From Pilimelia terevasa (GTDB lineage: Bacteria; Actinomycetota; Actinomycetes; Mycobacteriales; Micromonosporaceae): a DNA stretch of 64,000 nt. Below, piece after piece: positions 15,499 to 23,907 of the stretch. Both the position numbers and the translations under genes were made by a program. Numbering within the stretch: the stretch's first letter is position 1; every line of letters begins with the position of its first letter. A model generated the notes under the pieces. The model was not told where the DNA came from and ran no database searches. It saw only the letters and a list, made by a program, of their open reading frames with translations. Location: positions 62,001 to 126,000 of the forward strand of contig NZ_BMQC01000008.1 in assembly GCF_014647915.1 (NCBI RefSeq), in the 5' to 3' direction.

Positions 15499-15657
15499 AT
15501 GCTCCTGCTGTTCCCGCCCCTGGCCGTCGCGCTCGGCGCCACGCTGCTCATCCCGGCGCTGGCCCTGCACGCCTGGGCGCAGGACTGGCTGGACGTCCTA
15601 CCGTGGGCGGCGCTGGCCCTGATCTACCTGGTCGGGCATGTAGCCCAACGCCTGTGA
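15499..15657 (+). CDS. Small membrane protein (52 aa)
   Basis: Two hydrophobic segments (LLLFPPLAVALGATLLIPAL and WAALALIYLVGHVA). ATG 15499 has AGGGGG upstream and its stop overlaps the HNH gene. Function unknown. Confidence 0.55.
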   Translation: MLLLFPPLAVALGATLLIPALALHAWAQDWLDVLPWAALALIYLVGHVAQRL

Positions 15658-15932
15658 CCGGGCGTCCCGATCTGCATGGTGACTGGTCGGAGCGGCAGCG
15701 CCGTGCGGCTGTGGTGCGCGCTCACCGTGCCCAGTACGGCGACTGGTGCCCAGGCTGGCGCAGGACGCCACACCCCAGCGGGGACCTGTGTGCCGATCAC
15801 ATCGTTGCGGTGGCTGCCGGTGGCGATCCACGTGGTGACCTTGCGGTGCTGTGTCGGTCCTGCAACAGCCGCAAGCGTGACGGTAGAGGCCCGATGCGGC
15901 GTGTTCCGTCGGTGACCTCGCGCGCGTGGTGA
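15654..15932 (+). CDS. HNH endonuclease
   Basis: A 92-residue HNH nuclease with the core CADHIVAVAAGG, LAVLCRSCNSRKR. In HK97-like phages an HNH protein next to terminase is needed for cos cleavage and packaging. GTG 15654 overlaps the previous stop, and the terminase genes follow 135 bp later. Confidence 0.85.
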   Translation: MTGRPDLHGDWSERQRRAAVVRAHRAQYGDWCPGWRRTPHPSGDLCADHIVAVAAGGDPRGDLAVLCRSCNSRKRDGRGPMRRVPSVTSRAW

Positions 15933-16067
15933 TCGGTCGCCTGGCCCTGGGGCCCGGGGGGTGGGGTCGGCACGGGCACGCAGGGTCATCGACCCCAAGC
16001 CCTTAAGTCGAGGCGTCTCCCTCCGCCGTTTCACACGGAGATCAACTAGGCGGGTGGGGGGTGGCTG
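15933..16067. other. Non-coding gap upstream of terminase (possible cos region)
   Basis: 135 bp without a convincing gene, G-rich (GGGGCCCGGGGGGTGGGG region), between HNH and small terminase. In related phages cos lies here. No cohesive end can be read from sequence alone. Confidence 0.3.
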
Positions 16068-16277
16068 GTGGTTACGCGTAGGGAGGCGCTGGAGGCCATC
16101 AAGGACCGCCTGACGGCCGAGCTGGACGTGGTTGAGGGTCGGGACACGGCGGTGCTCGCCAAGGAGCTGCGGGCCACGTGGGCGGAGCTGGACGGCCTGC
16201 CGGCTGTCGACTCGGATGCGCCGGCTGATGAGATCGCCCGGCGGCGGGAGCAGCGGCGTCGGAGCGCGGCCGGATGA
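16068..16277 (+). CDS. Small terminase subunit candidate
   Basis: A 69-residue highly charged helical protein (TRREALEAIKDRLTAELD, then ARRREQRRRS) directly before the large terminase, with which it overlaps by ATGA. Short small-terminase-like proteins of this type occur in actinophages; the assignment rests on position and composition. Confidence 0.65.
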   Translation: MVTRREALEAIKDRLTAELDVVEGRDTAVLAKELRATWAELDGLPAVDSDAPADEIARRREQRRRSAAG

Positions 16278-17755
16278 CCGTCATCGACCTGGCCGCCGCC
16301 GACCGGCCGAGGGTGCTGCACCTGCCCAGCTACTCGACGTCGGCCGGTGACGAGGCGATCGACCTGGCGGCGTCGGCGGGCCTGCACCTGGACCCGTGGC
16401 AGAAGTACGTGCTGCGCCACAGCCTCGGTGAGCGCGCCGACGGGCGGTGGGCGGCGTTCGAGGTCGGCCTGATCGTGGCCCGGCAGCAAGGCAAGGGCGC
16501 GGTGCTGGAGGCGCGCGAACTGGCCGGGCTGATCCTGTTCGGCGAAGAGCTGATCATGCACACGGCGCATGAGCTGAAGACGTCGATGCGGCACTTCAAG
16601 CGTTTGATGGGTCTGTTCGAGAAGTCGGCGGACCTGTCGCGCCGCCTGAAGCGGGTCAGCCGTTCCAACGGCAAAGAGGGCCTGGAGATGGTCAGCGGCG
16701 CCGAGTTGCAGTGCCTGGCCCGGTCCAAGGGGTCCGGCCGCGGCTACTCCGGTGACCTGGTGGTCCTGGACGAGGCGTATGACCTGGTCGAGGATGAGAT
16801 GGACGCGACCATGCCCACGATGCTGGCCCGCGACAACGCCCAGGTCTGGTACTGCTCCTCACCGCCGCTGAATCCGGTGTCGGGGCAGATCCTGATGTCG
16901 GTGCGCGACCGGGCGGAGGCCGGCGCCGCTACCCGGCTGGCGTGGTTCGACTACGGCCTGGCCGGGCGCCTGGACCGGATCGACCAGATCGACCTGGATG
17001 ACCGGGCGAACTGGTGGGCGGCGCTGCCAGCGATGCGGTCGGGCCGGGTACGCGAGGAGAACGTCCAAGCCCTGCGCGACCAGCTCAGTGACATCGGGTT
17101 CGCCCGCGAAATCATGGGGATCTGGCCGCCGGGCCTGGCCGGCGCGTTCCGGGTGATCTCCGAGGCCGATTGGGAGTCCGCGCGGGATCCGCAGTCGCGG
17201 ATCGTCGGCGCGCCAGTGTTCGCCCCGGCGGTGTCCCTGGACCGCAGGTGGTCGGCGATCGGCTCGTGCGGGTTCCGCGCCGACGGGCTGCGGCACGTGG
17301 AGGTCGTGGAGACCGGGCCCGGCACCGGCTGGGTGGCGCCGCGGCTGGCCGAGCTCAAGCGCGCCCACCGATCCGGGGCTGTGGTGGTGGACGAGTTCGG
17401 GCCGACCGGGTCGCTGATCCCGGAGGTGGAGAAAGCCGGGGTGAAGGTCGAGCGGATCGGCGCCGGCGACGCCGCACGCGCCTACGGCATGTTCTACGAC
17501 GCGTTCGCCGGCCTGCCGTACGTGGACAAGGACTCCGGCCTGGAGGTGGATCCGCGCAACGCCCGCCACATCGGCCAGGAGGAGCTGACCGAGGCAGTGA
17601 AGGTGGCCGTGGACCGCAAGCTCGGCGAGGGCAAGGCGTGGGATCGGCGCAGCCCCGAAGACGACATCACACCGCTGGTGTCGGTGACCAATGCCTACTG
17701 GGGCCTGTCGAAGTTCGGGTCGAGGAAACGCAAGCCGATGGCGGCGTACGTGTGA
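16274..17755 (+). CDS. Terminase large subunit
   Basis: A 493-residue packaging motor. The ATPase domain has a phage-type Walker A (VARQQGKG, about 69-76), Walker B LVVLDEA (about 162-168) and a coupling motif YCSSPP. The C-terminal nuclease domain carries VSLDRRW, VVVDEFGP and SPEDDITPLVSV. It cuts concatemers and drives DNA into the prohead through the portal. Confidence 0.95.
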   Translation: MTVIDLAAADRPRVLHLPSYSTSAGDEAIDLAASAGLHLDPWQKYVLRHSLGERADGRWAAFEVGLIVARQQGKGAVLEARELAGLILFGEELIMHTAHELKTSMRHFKRLMGLFEKSADLSRRLKRVSRSNGKEGLEMVSGAELQCLARSKGSGRGYSGDLVVLDEAYDLVEDEMDATMPTMLARDNAQVWYCSSPPLNPVSGQILMSVRDRAEAGAATRLAWFDYGLAGRLDRIDQIDLDDRANWWAALPAMRSGRVREENVQALRDQLSDIGFAREIMGIWPPGLAGAFRVISEADWESARDPQSRIVGAPVFAPAVSLDRRWSAIGSCGFRADGLRHVEVVETGPGTGWVAPRLAELKRAHRSGAVVVDEFGPTGSLIPEVEKAGVKVERIGAGDAARAYGMFYDAFAGLPYVDKDSGLEVDPRNARHIGQEELTEAVKVAVDRKLGEGKAWDRRSPEDDITPLVSVTNAYWGLSKFGSRKRKPMAAYV

Positions 17756-17766
17756 GGGGGCCGGTG

Positions 17767-17973
17767 ATGACTGCTGTGCAGGAGGATCCGCGGCTGACCT
17801 CGACCTCGACATCGCCGGGCTGGGCGCCGATCGTGGCGGTGCTGGTGGCCGTCCTGGCCGCGCTGCCGTACGCAGTCGGGTGGATGCCTGGGGCGGTCAC
17901 GCGGGCGGCGCTGTGGGTGGCCGACGCCGCCCGGCTGGGGTGGCGTGACGGCCGGCACGGCGGCGCGGCGTGA
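17767..17973 (+). CDS. Small membrane protein between terminase and portal (68 aa)
   Basis: A hydrophobic stretch (WAPIVAVLVAVLAALPYAVG) in the centre. ATG 17767 is used; a GTG at 17752 is in frame and overlaps the terminase stop. The end overlaps the portal GTG. Unknown role. Confidence 0.5.
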   Translation: MTAVQEDPRLTSTSTSPGWAPIVAVLVAVLAALPYAVGWMPGAVTRAALWVADAARLGWRDGRHGGAA

Positions 17974-19337
17974 GATTCCTGGACCGCATCGCCGCCGTCC
18001 ACGGCGCACGCAAGTCGTTCACCCAGTCGCCGTTCTGGGCCGATGAGCGGCTGTCCCTGCCGATGCTGGCCTCGCTGCCGGCCCGCCCGGACCGGGAGGT
18101 CATCGAACACGACCTGGCCGGCTACATCCAGGGCGCCTACAAGGATAACGGGATCGTGTTCGGGTGCATCCTGACCCGGCAGCTCATCTTCTCCGAGGCC
18201 CGGTTCCTGTGGCAGCAGATGGCCGGCGGCCGGCCCGGGGACCTGTTCGGGGCGGCGTCGCTGGCGCCGCTGGAGCGGCCGTGGCCCGGCGGCACCACCG
18301 GGGAACTGCTGGCCCGGATGGAAGTCACCGCCAGCCTGGCCGGCTCCTACTACTCCACGTTCTGCGACGCCGAGGGCGTCCTGGGTAAGGCTTCGGATCC
18401 GGGGTCGCGGCGGATCGTGCACATGGACCCGGCCCGCACCCAGATCGTCATCAAGGCCCCGTCGGGGAACCCGTACGGGCTGGACGCCTACCCGGCCGGT
18501 TACCTGTACGAGCCGCCGGCCGCCGTCGGCGTCACCGCGCCGAAGGCCACGATGCTGCTGGCCGACGAGGTGTGCCACTACTCGCCGATCCCGGACCCGG
18601 CCGCCCGGTGGCGGGGCATGTCCTGGCTGACTCCGATCCTGCGGGAGATCACCGCCGACAAGGCGGCCACCAGGCACAAGGGGAAGTTCTTCGAAAACGG
18701 CGGCTCCCCGAAGTTGACGGTGGCGCTCAAGGACGTCACCGACCCCGACGAGTTCGAGGCGTTCGTGGAGCTGATGCGCTCCCAGCACGAGGGCGTGGAC
18801 AACGCCTACCGCACCCTGTTCCTGGCCGGCGGCGCCGACGTCACCACTACCGGCGCCGACCTCAAGCAGCTGGACTTCAAGGCCACCCAGGGCGCCGGGG
18901 AGACCCGCATCGCTCTGGCCGCCGGGGTGCCTGCGGTGGTGCTGGGCATCTCCGAGGGGCTGGCCGGGTCGTCGCTGAACACCGGCAACTTCCGCGCCGC
19001 CGCCCGGCTGATGGCCGACCGGACCCTGCGCCCGCTGTGGCGGATGGCGTGCGCCTCGTGGGAGCAGCTGGTCACCCCGCCGCGGGAGGACGTGCGCCTG
19101 TGGTTCGACCCTGACATTGCGTTCCTGCGCGAGGACCAACGCGACGCCGCCGACATCCAGCAGATCAAGGCGCAGACCATCCGCACCTACGTCGATGCCG
19201 GCTACACACCCGATTCGGCGGTCGCCGCCGTTGACGCCGACGACCGTTCGCTGCTGGTGCATACCGGCCTGTACAGCGTGCAGCTGACCGCGCCCGGCAC
19301 CGCCGCGCCCGTTCCCGCACCGCCCGAGGAGGGCTGA
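17970..19337 (+). CDS. HK97-type portal protein
   Basis: A 455-residue protein with the HK97-family portal layout: N-terminal extended part, a wing/stem region (WRGMSWLTPILREITADKAA, then SPKLTVALKD), and the motif GISEGLAGSSLNTGNFRAAA before the C-terminal crown. It forms the dodecameric channel for DNA entry and is a stop-start overlap partner of the protease gene. Confidence 0.9.
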   Translation: MRFLDRIAAVHGARKSFTQSPFWADERLSLPMLASLPARPDREVIEHDLAGYIQGAYKDNGIVFGCILTRQLIFSEARFLWQQMAGGRPGDLFGAASLAPLERPWPGGTTGELLARMEVTASLAGSYYSTFCDAEGVLGKASDPGSRRIVHMDPARTQIVIKAPSGNPYGLDAYPAGYLYEPPAAVGVTAPKATMLLADEVCHYSPIPDPAARWRGMSWLTPILREITADKAATRHKGKFFENGGSPKLTVALKDVTDPDEFEAFVELMRSQHEGVDNAYRTLFLAGGADVTTTGADLKQLDFKATQGAGETRIALAAGVPAVVLGISEGLAGSSLNTGNFRAAARLMADRTLRPLWRMACASWEQLVTPPREDVRLWFDPDIAFLREDQRDAADIQQIKAQTIRTYVDAGYTPDSAVAAVDADDRSLLVHTGLYSVQLTAPGTAAPVPAPPEEG

Positions 19338-20065
19338 TGGACACCAAGCACCTCCGTGTGGAGGTCAAGGACGCCGACCGCGGTGAGTTCGCCGCGATCT
19401 TCTCCACGTTCGACGTGGTCGACCACGACCGGGACGTCACCAAGGTCGGCGCGTTCACCGACGGCGCCCCCGTGCGGGTGTCCGCGTACGGGCACGCCAT
19501 CTGGGGTGGTGCGCTGCCGGTGGGTAAGGGCGTCATCCGCACCACCGGCCGGGAGGCCATCGCCGAAGGCGCGTTCTTCCTGGACACCGCCGCCGGCCGG
19601 GACACGTTCACCGTCGTCAAGGAACTGGGCGACCTTCAGGAATGGTCCTACGGCTACGACGCCACGAAGTTCTCCTTCGGCGAGGTCGACGGCAAGCAGG
19701 TCCGCTTCCTGGAGGAACTGAAGGTCCACGAGGTATCCCCGGTGCTGTTAGGCGCCGGTGTGGGCACCCGCACCCTGTCCGCGAAGTCGGGCGGGTCCAC
19801 ATTCTCCGACGAGGCGCAGGCGGTCGTGGCCGCCCTGGACGCCCTCGTCGTACGCGCTGCCGACGTCATGGCGAAGCGGCGCGAGAAAGGCAAGGGGCTG
19901 GGCGCCGACAGTGCGGCCCTGCTGGGCCAGGTCGACGGGCAGTTGAAGGCGCTCGCCGGGCTGCTGGCCGAACCGGACCCCGAGCCAGACCACGGCGACG
20001 TGCAGCGGGAGTTCCTGCGGTTCGTCGCCATTTCTCGTGACCTGAACAAGGAGATGACACCGTGA
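19337..20065 (+). CDS. HK97-family prohead protease
   Basis: A 242-residue serine protease. The catalytic His is in AYGHAIW, and the Ser in VHEVSPVLLGA; EWSYGY is conserved. It cleaves the scaffold-like delta domain of the capsid protein during maturation. The charged C-terminal tail (from about 155) may act as scaffold. It overlaps the capsid gene start. Confidence 0.9.
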   Translation: MDTKHLRVEVKDADRGEFAAIFSTFDVVDHDRDVTKVGAFTDGAPVRVSAYGHAIWGGALPVGKGVIRTTGREAIAEGAFFLDTAAGRDTFTVVKELGDLQEWSYGYDATKFSFGEVDGKQVRFLEELKVHEVSPVLLGAGVGTRTLSAKSGGSTFSDEAQAVVAALDALVVRAADVMAKRREKGKGLGADSAALLGQVDGQLKALAGLLAEPDPEPDHGDVQREFLRFVAISRDLNKEMTP

Positions 20066-21309
20066 CGGTGATGGAGTTCCCGCGCCTGAAGGAGGCCGAG
20101 GGGAAGCTGGCGGCCAAGCAGAAGGAGCTGCACGGCATCTTCGCCGAGGCCGGCCCCGACATGGACATGGGCAAGGTGAAGTCCCTGCCCGGCGACAGTG
20201 CGGCGAAGGTCGCCGAGATCCGCTCCCGTAACGAGGAGCTGGACGACCTGGGTAAGCAGGTCGAGGAGCTGAAGTCGCTGTACGACATCGCCGGCCGGGT
20301 CCAGTCGCAGCGGCGCGAGGACGCCGGGCACGGTGAGGCCGGCGCCGAGCAGGGCGACACCGGCTCCGGGCGCAAGGCGTTCAAGTCCTTCGGTGACTCG
20401 TTCGTGGAGTCGAAGGCGTACAAGGGTCGGGCGCCGGGCAGCGTCGGTGAGGTCGCCACGATCGAGGTGGAGCTGAAGACGCTGATGGAGACCGGCGCCG
20501 GATGGGCGCCGGAAACCACCCGCACCGGGAAGGTCGTGGAGTACGCGACCCGACCGATCCAGGTCACCGACATCATCCCGCACACCACCACCAGCCAGGC
20601 AGCTGTCGTCTACATGGAGGAGACGACGTTCACCAACGCCGCCGCTGAGACCGCGGAGGCCGGCACCTACCCGGAGTCGGCGCTGGCGCTGACCGAGCGG
20701 TCCGTGACCGTCCGGAAGATCGCCACGTGGCTGCCGGTCACCGACGAGCAGCTGGAGGACGAGCCGCAGGCCCGCGGCTACATCAACAACCGGCTGCCGT
20801 TCATGCTGCGCCAGCGCCTCGACGGGCAGATCCTCACCGGTGACGGGTCCGCGCCGAACCTGCGCGGCCTACTCAACGTCTCGGGCATCCAGACCCAGGC
20901 CAAGGGCGCCGACCCGATCCCGGACGCGGTGTACAAGGCGATGACGAAGATCCGCGTCACCGGCCGGGCTACCCCCACGGCGGCGGTGTTCCACCCCAAC
21001 GACTGGCAGGAGGTGCGGCTGCTGCGCACCACCGACGGCATCTACATCTGGGGTAGCCCCACCGAGACCGGCCCGGAGCGGATCTGGGGTCTGCGGGTGG
21101 TCCAGGCTGACGGGATCACGGAGAACACCGGCGCGGTCGGTGACTTCGCCAACTTCTCGGAACTGGCCGTGCGGCGCGGGGTGGATGTGCAGGTCACCAA
21201 CGCGCACTCCGACTTCTTCATCAAGGGCAAGCAGGCGATCCGGGCGGACCTCAGGGCGGCTCTGGTCTTCTACCGCCCTGCGGCCTTCTGCACCGTGACG
21301 GGCCTCTGA
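20062..21309 (+). CDS. HK97-type major capsid protein
   Basis: A 415-residue protein. The N-terminal about 110 residues are a coiled-coil delta domain (EGKLAAKQKELHGIFAE), removed by the protease. The HK97 fold follows, with conserved VYMEETTFTN, KIATWLPVTDEQLED, DGQILTGDGSAPNLRGLL and the C-terminal FINGS-like stretch. RBS AAGGAG precedes GTG 20062. Confidence 0.95.
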   Translation: MTVMEFPRLKEAEGKLAAKQKELHGIFAEAGPDMDMGKVKSLPGDSAAKVAEIRSRNEELDDLGKQVEELKSLYDIAGRVQSQRREDAGHGEAGAEQGDTGSGRKAFKSFGDSFVESKAYKGRAPGSVGEVATIEVELKTLMETGAGWAPETTRTGKVVEYATRPIQVTDIIPHTTTSQAAVVYMEETTFTNAAAETAEAGTYPESALALTERSVTVRKIATWLPVTDEQLEDEPQARGYINNRLPFMLRQRLDGQILTGDGSAPNLRGLLNVSGIQTQAKGADPIPDAVYKAMTKIRVTGRATPTAAVFHPNDWQEVRLLRTTDGIYIWGSPTETGPERIWGLRVVQADGITENTGAVGDFANFSELAVRRGVDVQVTNAHSDFFIKGKQAIRADLRAALVFYRPAAFCTVTGL

Positions 21310-21324
21310 CCGATCGACTTGCGA

Positions 21325-21352
21325 CGCCCGGCCGCCGATGCGCGGCCGGGCG
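21325..21352 (+). terminator. Stem-loop after the capsid gene
   Basis: CGCCCGGCCGC (21325-21335) pairs with GCGGCCGGGCG (21342-21352). A short T-containing stretch follows. It could set capsid mRNA levels apart from the next genes. Confidence 0.55.
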
Positions 21353-21370
21353 TTCGTGGTGAGGAGAGCA

Positions 21371-21793
21371 ATGGGCATCATCGAAGGGGCCGGGAAGGTC
21401 GGCGACGGCCTGAGCCTCGGCCGGCGCAAGGTCGCCCGCGGCAGCTACAGCTTCGCCATCGACGGCGGCGCGGTTGGCGACATCACCCTGCGCGGGGACA
21501 CGATCCCCGCTGGCGCGGTCATCGTGGATGCGCTGATCAAGGTCGGTACCGCGCTGACGTCGGGCGGGTCGGCGACCGTCGCGGTCAAGGTCGAGGGCGC
21601 CGCTGACATCAACGCCGCTGACGCCATCGGTGGGGCGCCCTGGTCGACCACTGGCGCCAAGCGCGGCGACTTCACCGCCACGTCCGCGCCGGTCACGACC
21701 ACGGCCGTCCGGTCGATCGTGGCGACGGTCGGCACGGCGGCGCTGACCGCGGGGGTGTTCGACGTCCTGGTCGAGTATTGGGAGCTGGCATGA
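21371..21793 (+). CDS. Virion structural protein, possible head decoration (140 aa)
   Basis: Predicted all-beta (ITLRGDTIPAGAVIVDALIK, SVEATVAVKVEG-like strands). It lies directly after the major capsid gene, where decoration proteins are often encoded. RBS GAGGAG precedes ATG 21371. Assignment is by position and fold impression. Confidence 0.55.
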   Translation: MGIIEGAGKVGDGLSLGRRKVARGSYSFAIDGGAVGDITLRGDTIPAGAVIVDALIKVGTALTSGGSATVAVKVEGAADINAADAIGGAPWSTTGAKRGDFTATSAPVTTTAVRSIVATVGTAALTAGVFDVLVEYWELA

Positions 21794-22032
21794 ATGCAGG
21801 CAGGCGGATCTACCGGACGGCCGAGGGCCGGCATGTGGTTGAGGGGCACCCGGACGCGGCGTTCCTGGCCTACGGGGTCGCCGACGAGGTGCCCGAGGAA
21901 GTCCTGGCCGAGCTGCCGGCCGCGGCCGGCGACGACACCGAGGCGGCCGGTGACGCGCAGGACGATGCCAAGCAGCGGCCGGCGCCTGCGAACAAGGCGC
22001 GTCGGGCCACAGCGAACAAGGCAGGAGGGTGA
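21790..22032 (+). CDS. Small acidic then basic head-region protein (80 aa)
   Basis: The N-terminus (RRIYRTAEGRHVVEGHPDAA) resembles small phage proteins that wrap head components. A low-complexity Ala/Lys tail follows. ATG 21790 overlaps the previous stop. Function unknown. Confidence 0.55.
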   Translation: MNAGRRIYRTAEGRHVVEGHPDAAFLAYGVADEVPEEVLAELPAAAGDDTEAAGDAQDDAKQRPAPANKARRATANKAGG

Positions 22033-22035
22033 CCT

Positions 22036-22404
22036 GTGGCTGAGGGACTGTCGGCGACGGCCGCCAACGACGCCCTGGACGACAGCATCCTGGCGACGTA
22101 CACGTGGATCAAGCTGCACGTCGGTGCGCCGGGTGCGGCCGGCACCTCCAACCCGGCCACCGAAACCGACCGCGTCCAGGCGACGTGGGCGCCGGCCAGT
22201 GGTGGGGCGTCGTCGAACAGCAACACGCTGACCTGGTCGGCGGTCGCCGGAGCCGAGGACTACACCTACTTCACCGCCTGGACCGCCTCGACGGCGGGCA
22301 CGTTCGGGTTCTCCGGCACGGTGACGGCCAACGCGGTCGGCGTCGGTGACGACTTCACCGTGGCGATCGGTGGGCTGGACGTGTCGCTGCCTGTGGCGTC
22401 CTGA
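22036..22404 (+). CDS. Beta-rich virion protein (122 aa)
   Basis: Predicted immunoglobulin- or jelly-roll-like strands (TYTWIKLHVGAPGAAG, NTLTWSAVAGAEDYTYF). Similar small proteins in actinophages are called minor tail or decoration proteins. It immediately precedes the glycine-rich adhesin. Confidence 0.55.
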   Translation: MAEGLSATAANDALDDSILATYTWIKLHVGAPGAAGTSNPATETDRVQATWAPASGGASSNSNTLTWSAVAGAEDYTYFTAWTASTAGTFGFSGTVTANAVGVGDDFTVAIGGLDVSLPVAS

Positions 22405-23258
22405 TGTCGGGCGGGATCTGGCCGGTCGGCAGCGTCGACGTGCAGGAGTTCGCGGCGTCGGGCACCTGGACCAAGCCGGCGGCCGCGCGGCTGGTGCAGG
22501 TGGTCCTGTGTGGTGGCGGTGGCGGGGGCGGGTCTGGGCGGCGCGGTGCGGCGGCGGCGAACCGGTGCGGCGGTGCCGGCGGCGGCCCGGGTGCCCGGAC
22601 GCTGGCCACGTTCGACCCGGCCGACCTGACCGCCACGGTCGCGGTGACCGTCGGCGCGGGCGGCGCGGGCGGGGCGGCGCGGACCGCCGACGACACTACG
22701 GGCGCCAATGGCACCACGGGCGGGTCGACGTCGTTCGGGGCGTACGTGCGCGCGGGCGGCGGCGCGCAGGGCTCCGGCGGCGGGACGTCGACGTCGGCCT
22801 CCGGCGGGTCGGCGGGCAACGGCATGTTTATGGGCGGCACCGCCGCGGCGGCCACCGGCGGCAACGGCACCACCAGTACCGGCCAGACCTCGCTGTTCGC
22901 CGTCGGCTGCGCCTCCGGCGGAGGCGGGGGCGGTGGCATCTCGACGGCCAACGCCACCGGTGCGGGTGGCGGCTCCGGGGTGGTCGCGGTCTACGGCAAC
23001 GGCGTCAACGGCGGCGCGGTCGCCGGGGCCGGCGGCGCGGGAGACCCGGGCACCGCCGGTGTCGGCGGCGGCGTCGGTGTCGGCGGCGGCGGAGGTGCCT
23101 CCGGGGACACCGGCGGCACGGTGGCCGGCGGTGCCGGCGGCGTGGGCGGCTACCCCTCCGGCGGCGGTGGGGGCGGGGGCGGGTCCACCAACGGCGCCAA
23201 CTCCGGCGCCGGGGCGGCCGGCGGCGACGGCTACGCCATCATCACCACCTACTTCTGA
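22404..23258 (+). CDS. Glycine-rich putative adhesin
   Basis: A 284-residue protein. A short N-terminal beta part (VDVQEFAASGTWTKP, the usual start of glycine-rich tail-tip proteins) is followed by about 230 residues dominated by Gly runs (up to nine in a row) broken by Ala, Ser, Thr and Asn. It ends DGYAIITTYF, a typical closing strand. Gly-rich adhesins such as T2/S16 gp38 form polyglycine-II sheets and bind the host receptor. Its position inside the head module is unusual. Confidence 0.7.
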   Translation: MSGGIWPVGSVDVQEFAASGTWTKPAAARLVQVVLCGGGGGGGSGRRGAAAANRCGGAGGGPGARTLATFDPADLTATVAVTVGAGGAGGAARTADDTTGANGTTGGSTSFGAYVRAGGGAQGSGGGTSTSASGGSAGNGMFMGGTAAAATGGNGTTSTGQTSLFAVGCASGGGGGGGISTANATGAGGGSGVVAVYGNGVNGGAVAGAGGAGDPGTAGVGGGVGVGGGGGASGDTGGTVAGGAGGVGGYPSGGGGGGGGSTNGANSGAGAAGGDGYAIITTYF

Positions 23259-23270
23259 GCGGAGAGCACT

Positions 23271-23555
23271 GTGGGCCAGCGGCAGTGGTACAAGGTCATC
23301 CGCAACCCGGACGGCTCCCGCGGCACCGAACTGGTGGTCGAGGACGTGCCCGATGAGGTCCTGGCCGCCGAGGCCAACCAGGCCGCGGTCCTGGACCGGG
23401 CCCGGCGGGCGCTCGTGGCCAACGCCGCCTACCTGGCGGTCGCCGCGCCGACCAACGCCCAGGTCGTGGCGCAGGTGCGGCGGCTGACACAGCAGAGCAA
23501 CGCGCTGATCCGCCTGGCGGTCGCCGACTTCACCTCAGCCGACGGCACCGAGTGA
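23271..23555 (+). CDS. Small tail-fibre-associated protein (94 aa)
   Basis: Contains YLAVAAPTNAQVVAQVRRL followed by TQQSNALIRLAVADF, a recurring motif in small proteins encoded near tail fibre genes of siphophages. GTG 23271 has GGAGAG upstream. Possibly a chaperone or trimerisation partner of the adhesin; inference. Confidence 0.55.
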   Translation: MGQRQWYKVIRNPDGSRGTELVVEDVPDEVLAAEANQAAVLDRARRALVANAAYLAVAAPTNAQVVAQVRRLTQQSNALIRLAVADFTSADGTE

Positions 23556-23568
23556 GCAGGAGGCCGCC

Positions 23569-23898
23569 ATGTCGAGCATCAAGGCCGAAGGTCAGCAGAC
23601 CGCGACGCTGACCACCGAGCACACCCTCCTGGACACCTCCGACGCCGGGAACTACCAGCTCAAGGTCGACACCACGAACCTCGCGGGCGCCGAGTACGTC
23701 GACCTGAAGATCTACGACAAGGCCAAGACCGGCGGCAGCTACCGGCTCGTCCAGTCGGTACGCGTCGCCGCGGGTGCCGCCTACCCGATCTCCGAGTCGG
23801 TGCCCCTGACCGCCCCGCTGGGCGCCAAGTTCACCCTGACGCAGACCGGCGGGACCGGCCGGTCCTTCGACTGGTCCGTCGTCCAGCTCGACGCGTAG
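23569..23898 (+). CDS. Beta-sandwich virion protein (109 aa)
   Basis: Predicted all-beta, with LLDTSDAGNYQLKVDTTNL and AEYVDLKIYDKAKTGGSYR. Resembles small carbohydrate-binding or decoration modules. RBS GGAGG precedes ATG 23569. Confidence 0.55.
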   Translation: MSSIKAEGQQTATLTTEHTLLDTSDAGNYQLKVDTTNLAGAEYVDLKIYDKAKTGGSYRLVQSVRVAAGAAYPISESVPLTAPLGAKFTLTQTGGTGRSFDWSVVQLDA

Positions 23899-23907
23899 GA
23901 GGCGGCG

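Noticed and set aside
17667-19262. Minus-strand frame of 531 codons over terminase/portal
   Set aside because: Antisense to the portal gene with HK97 motifs; no RBS or protein-like pattern.
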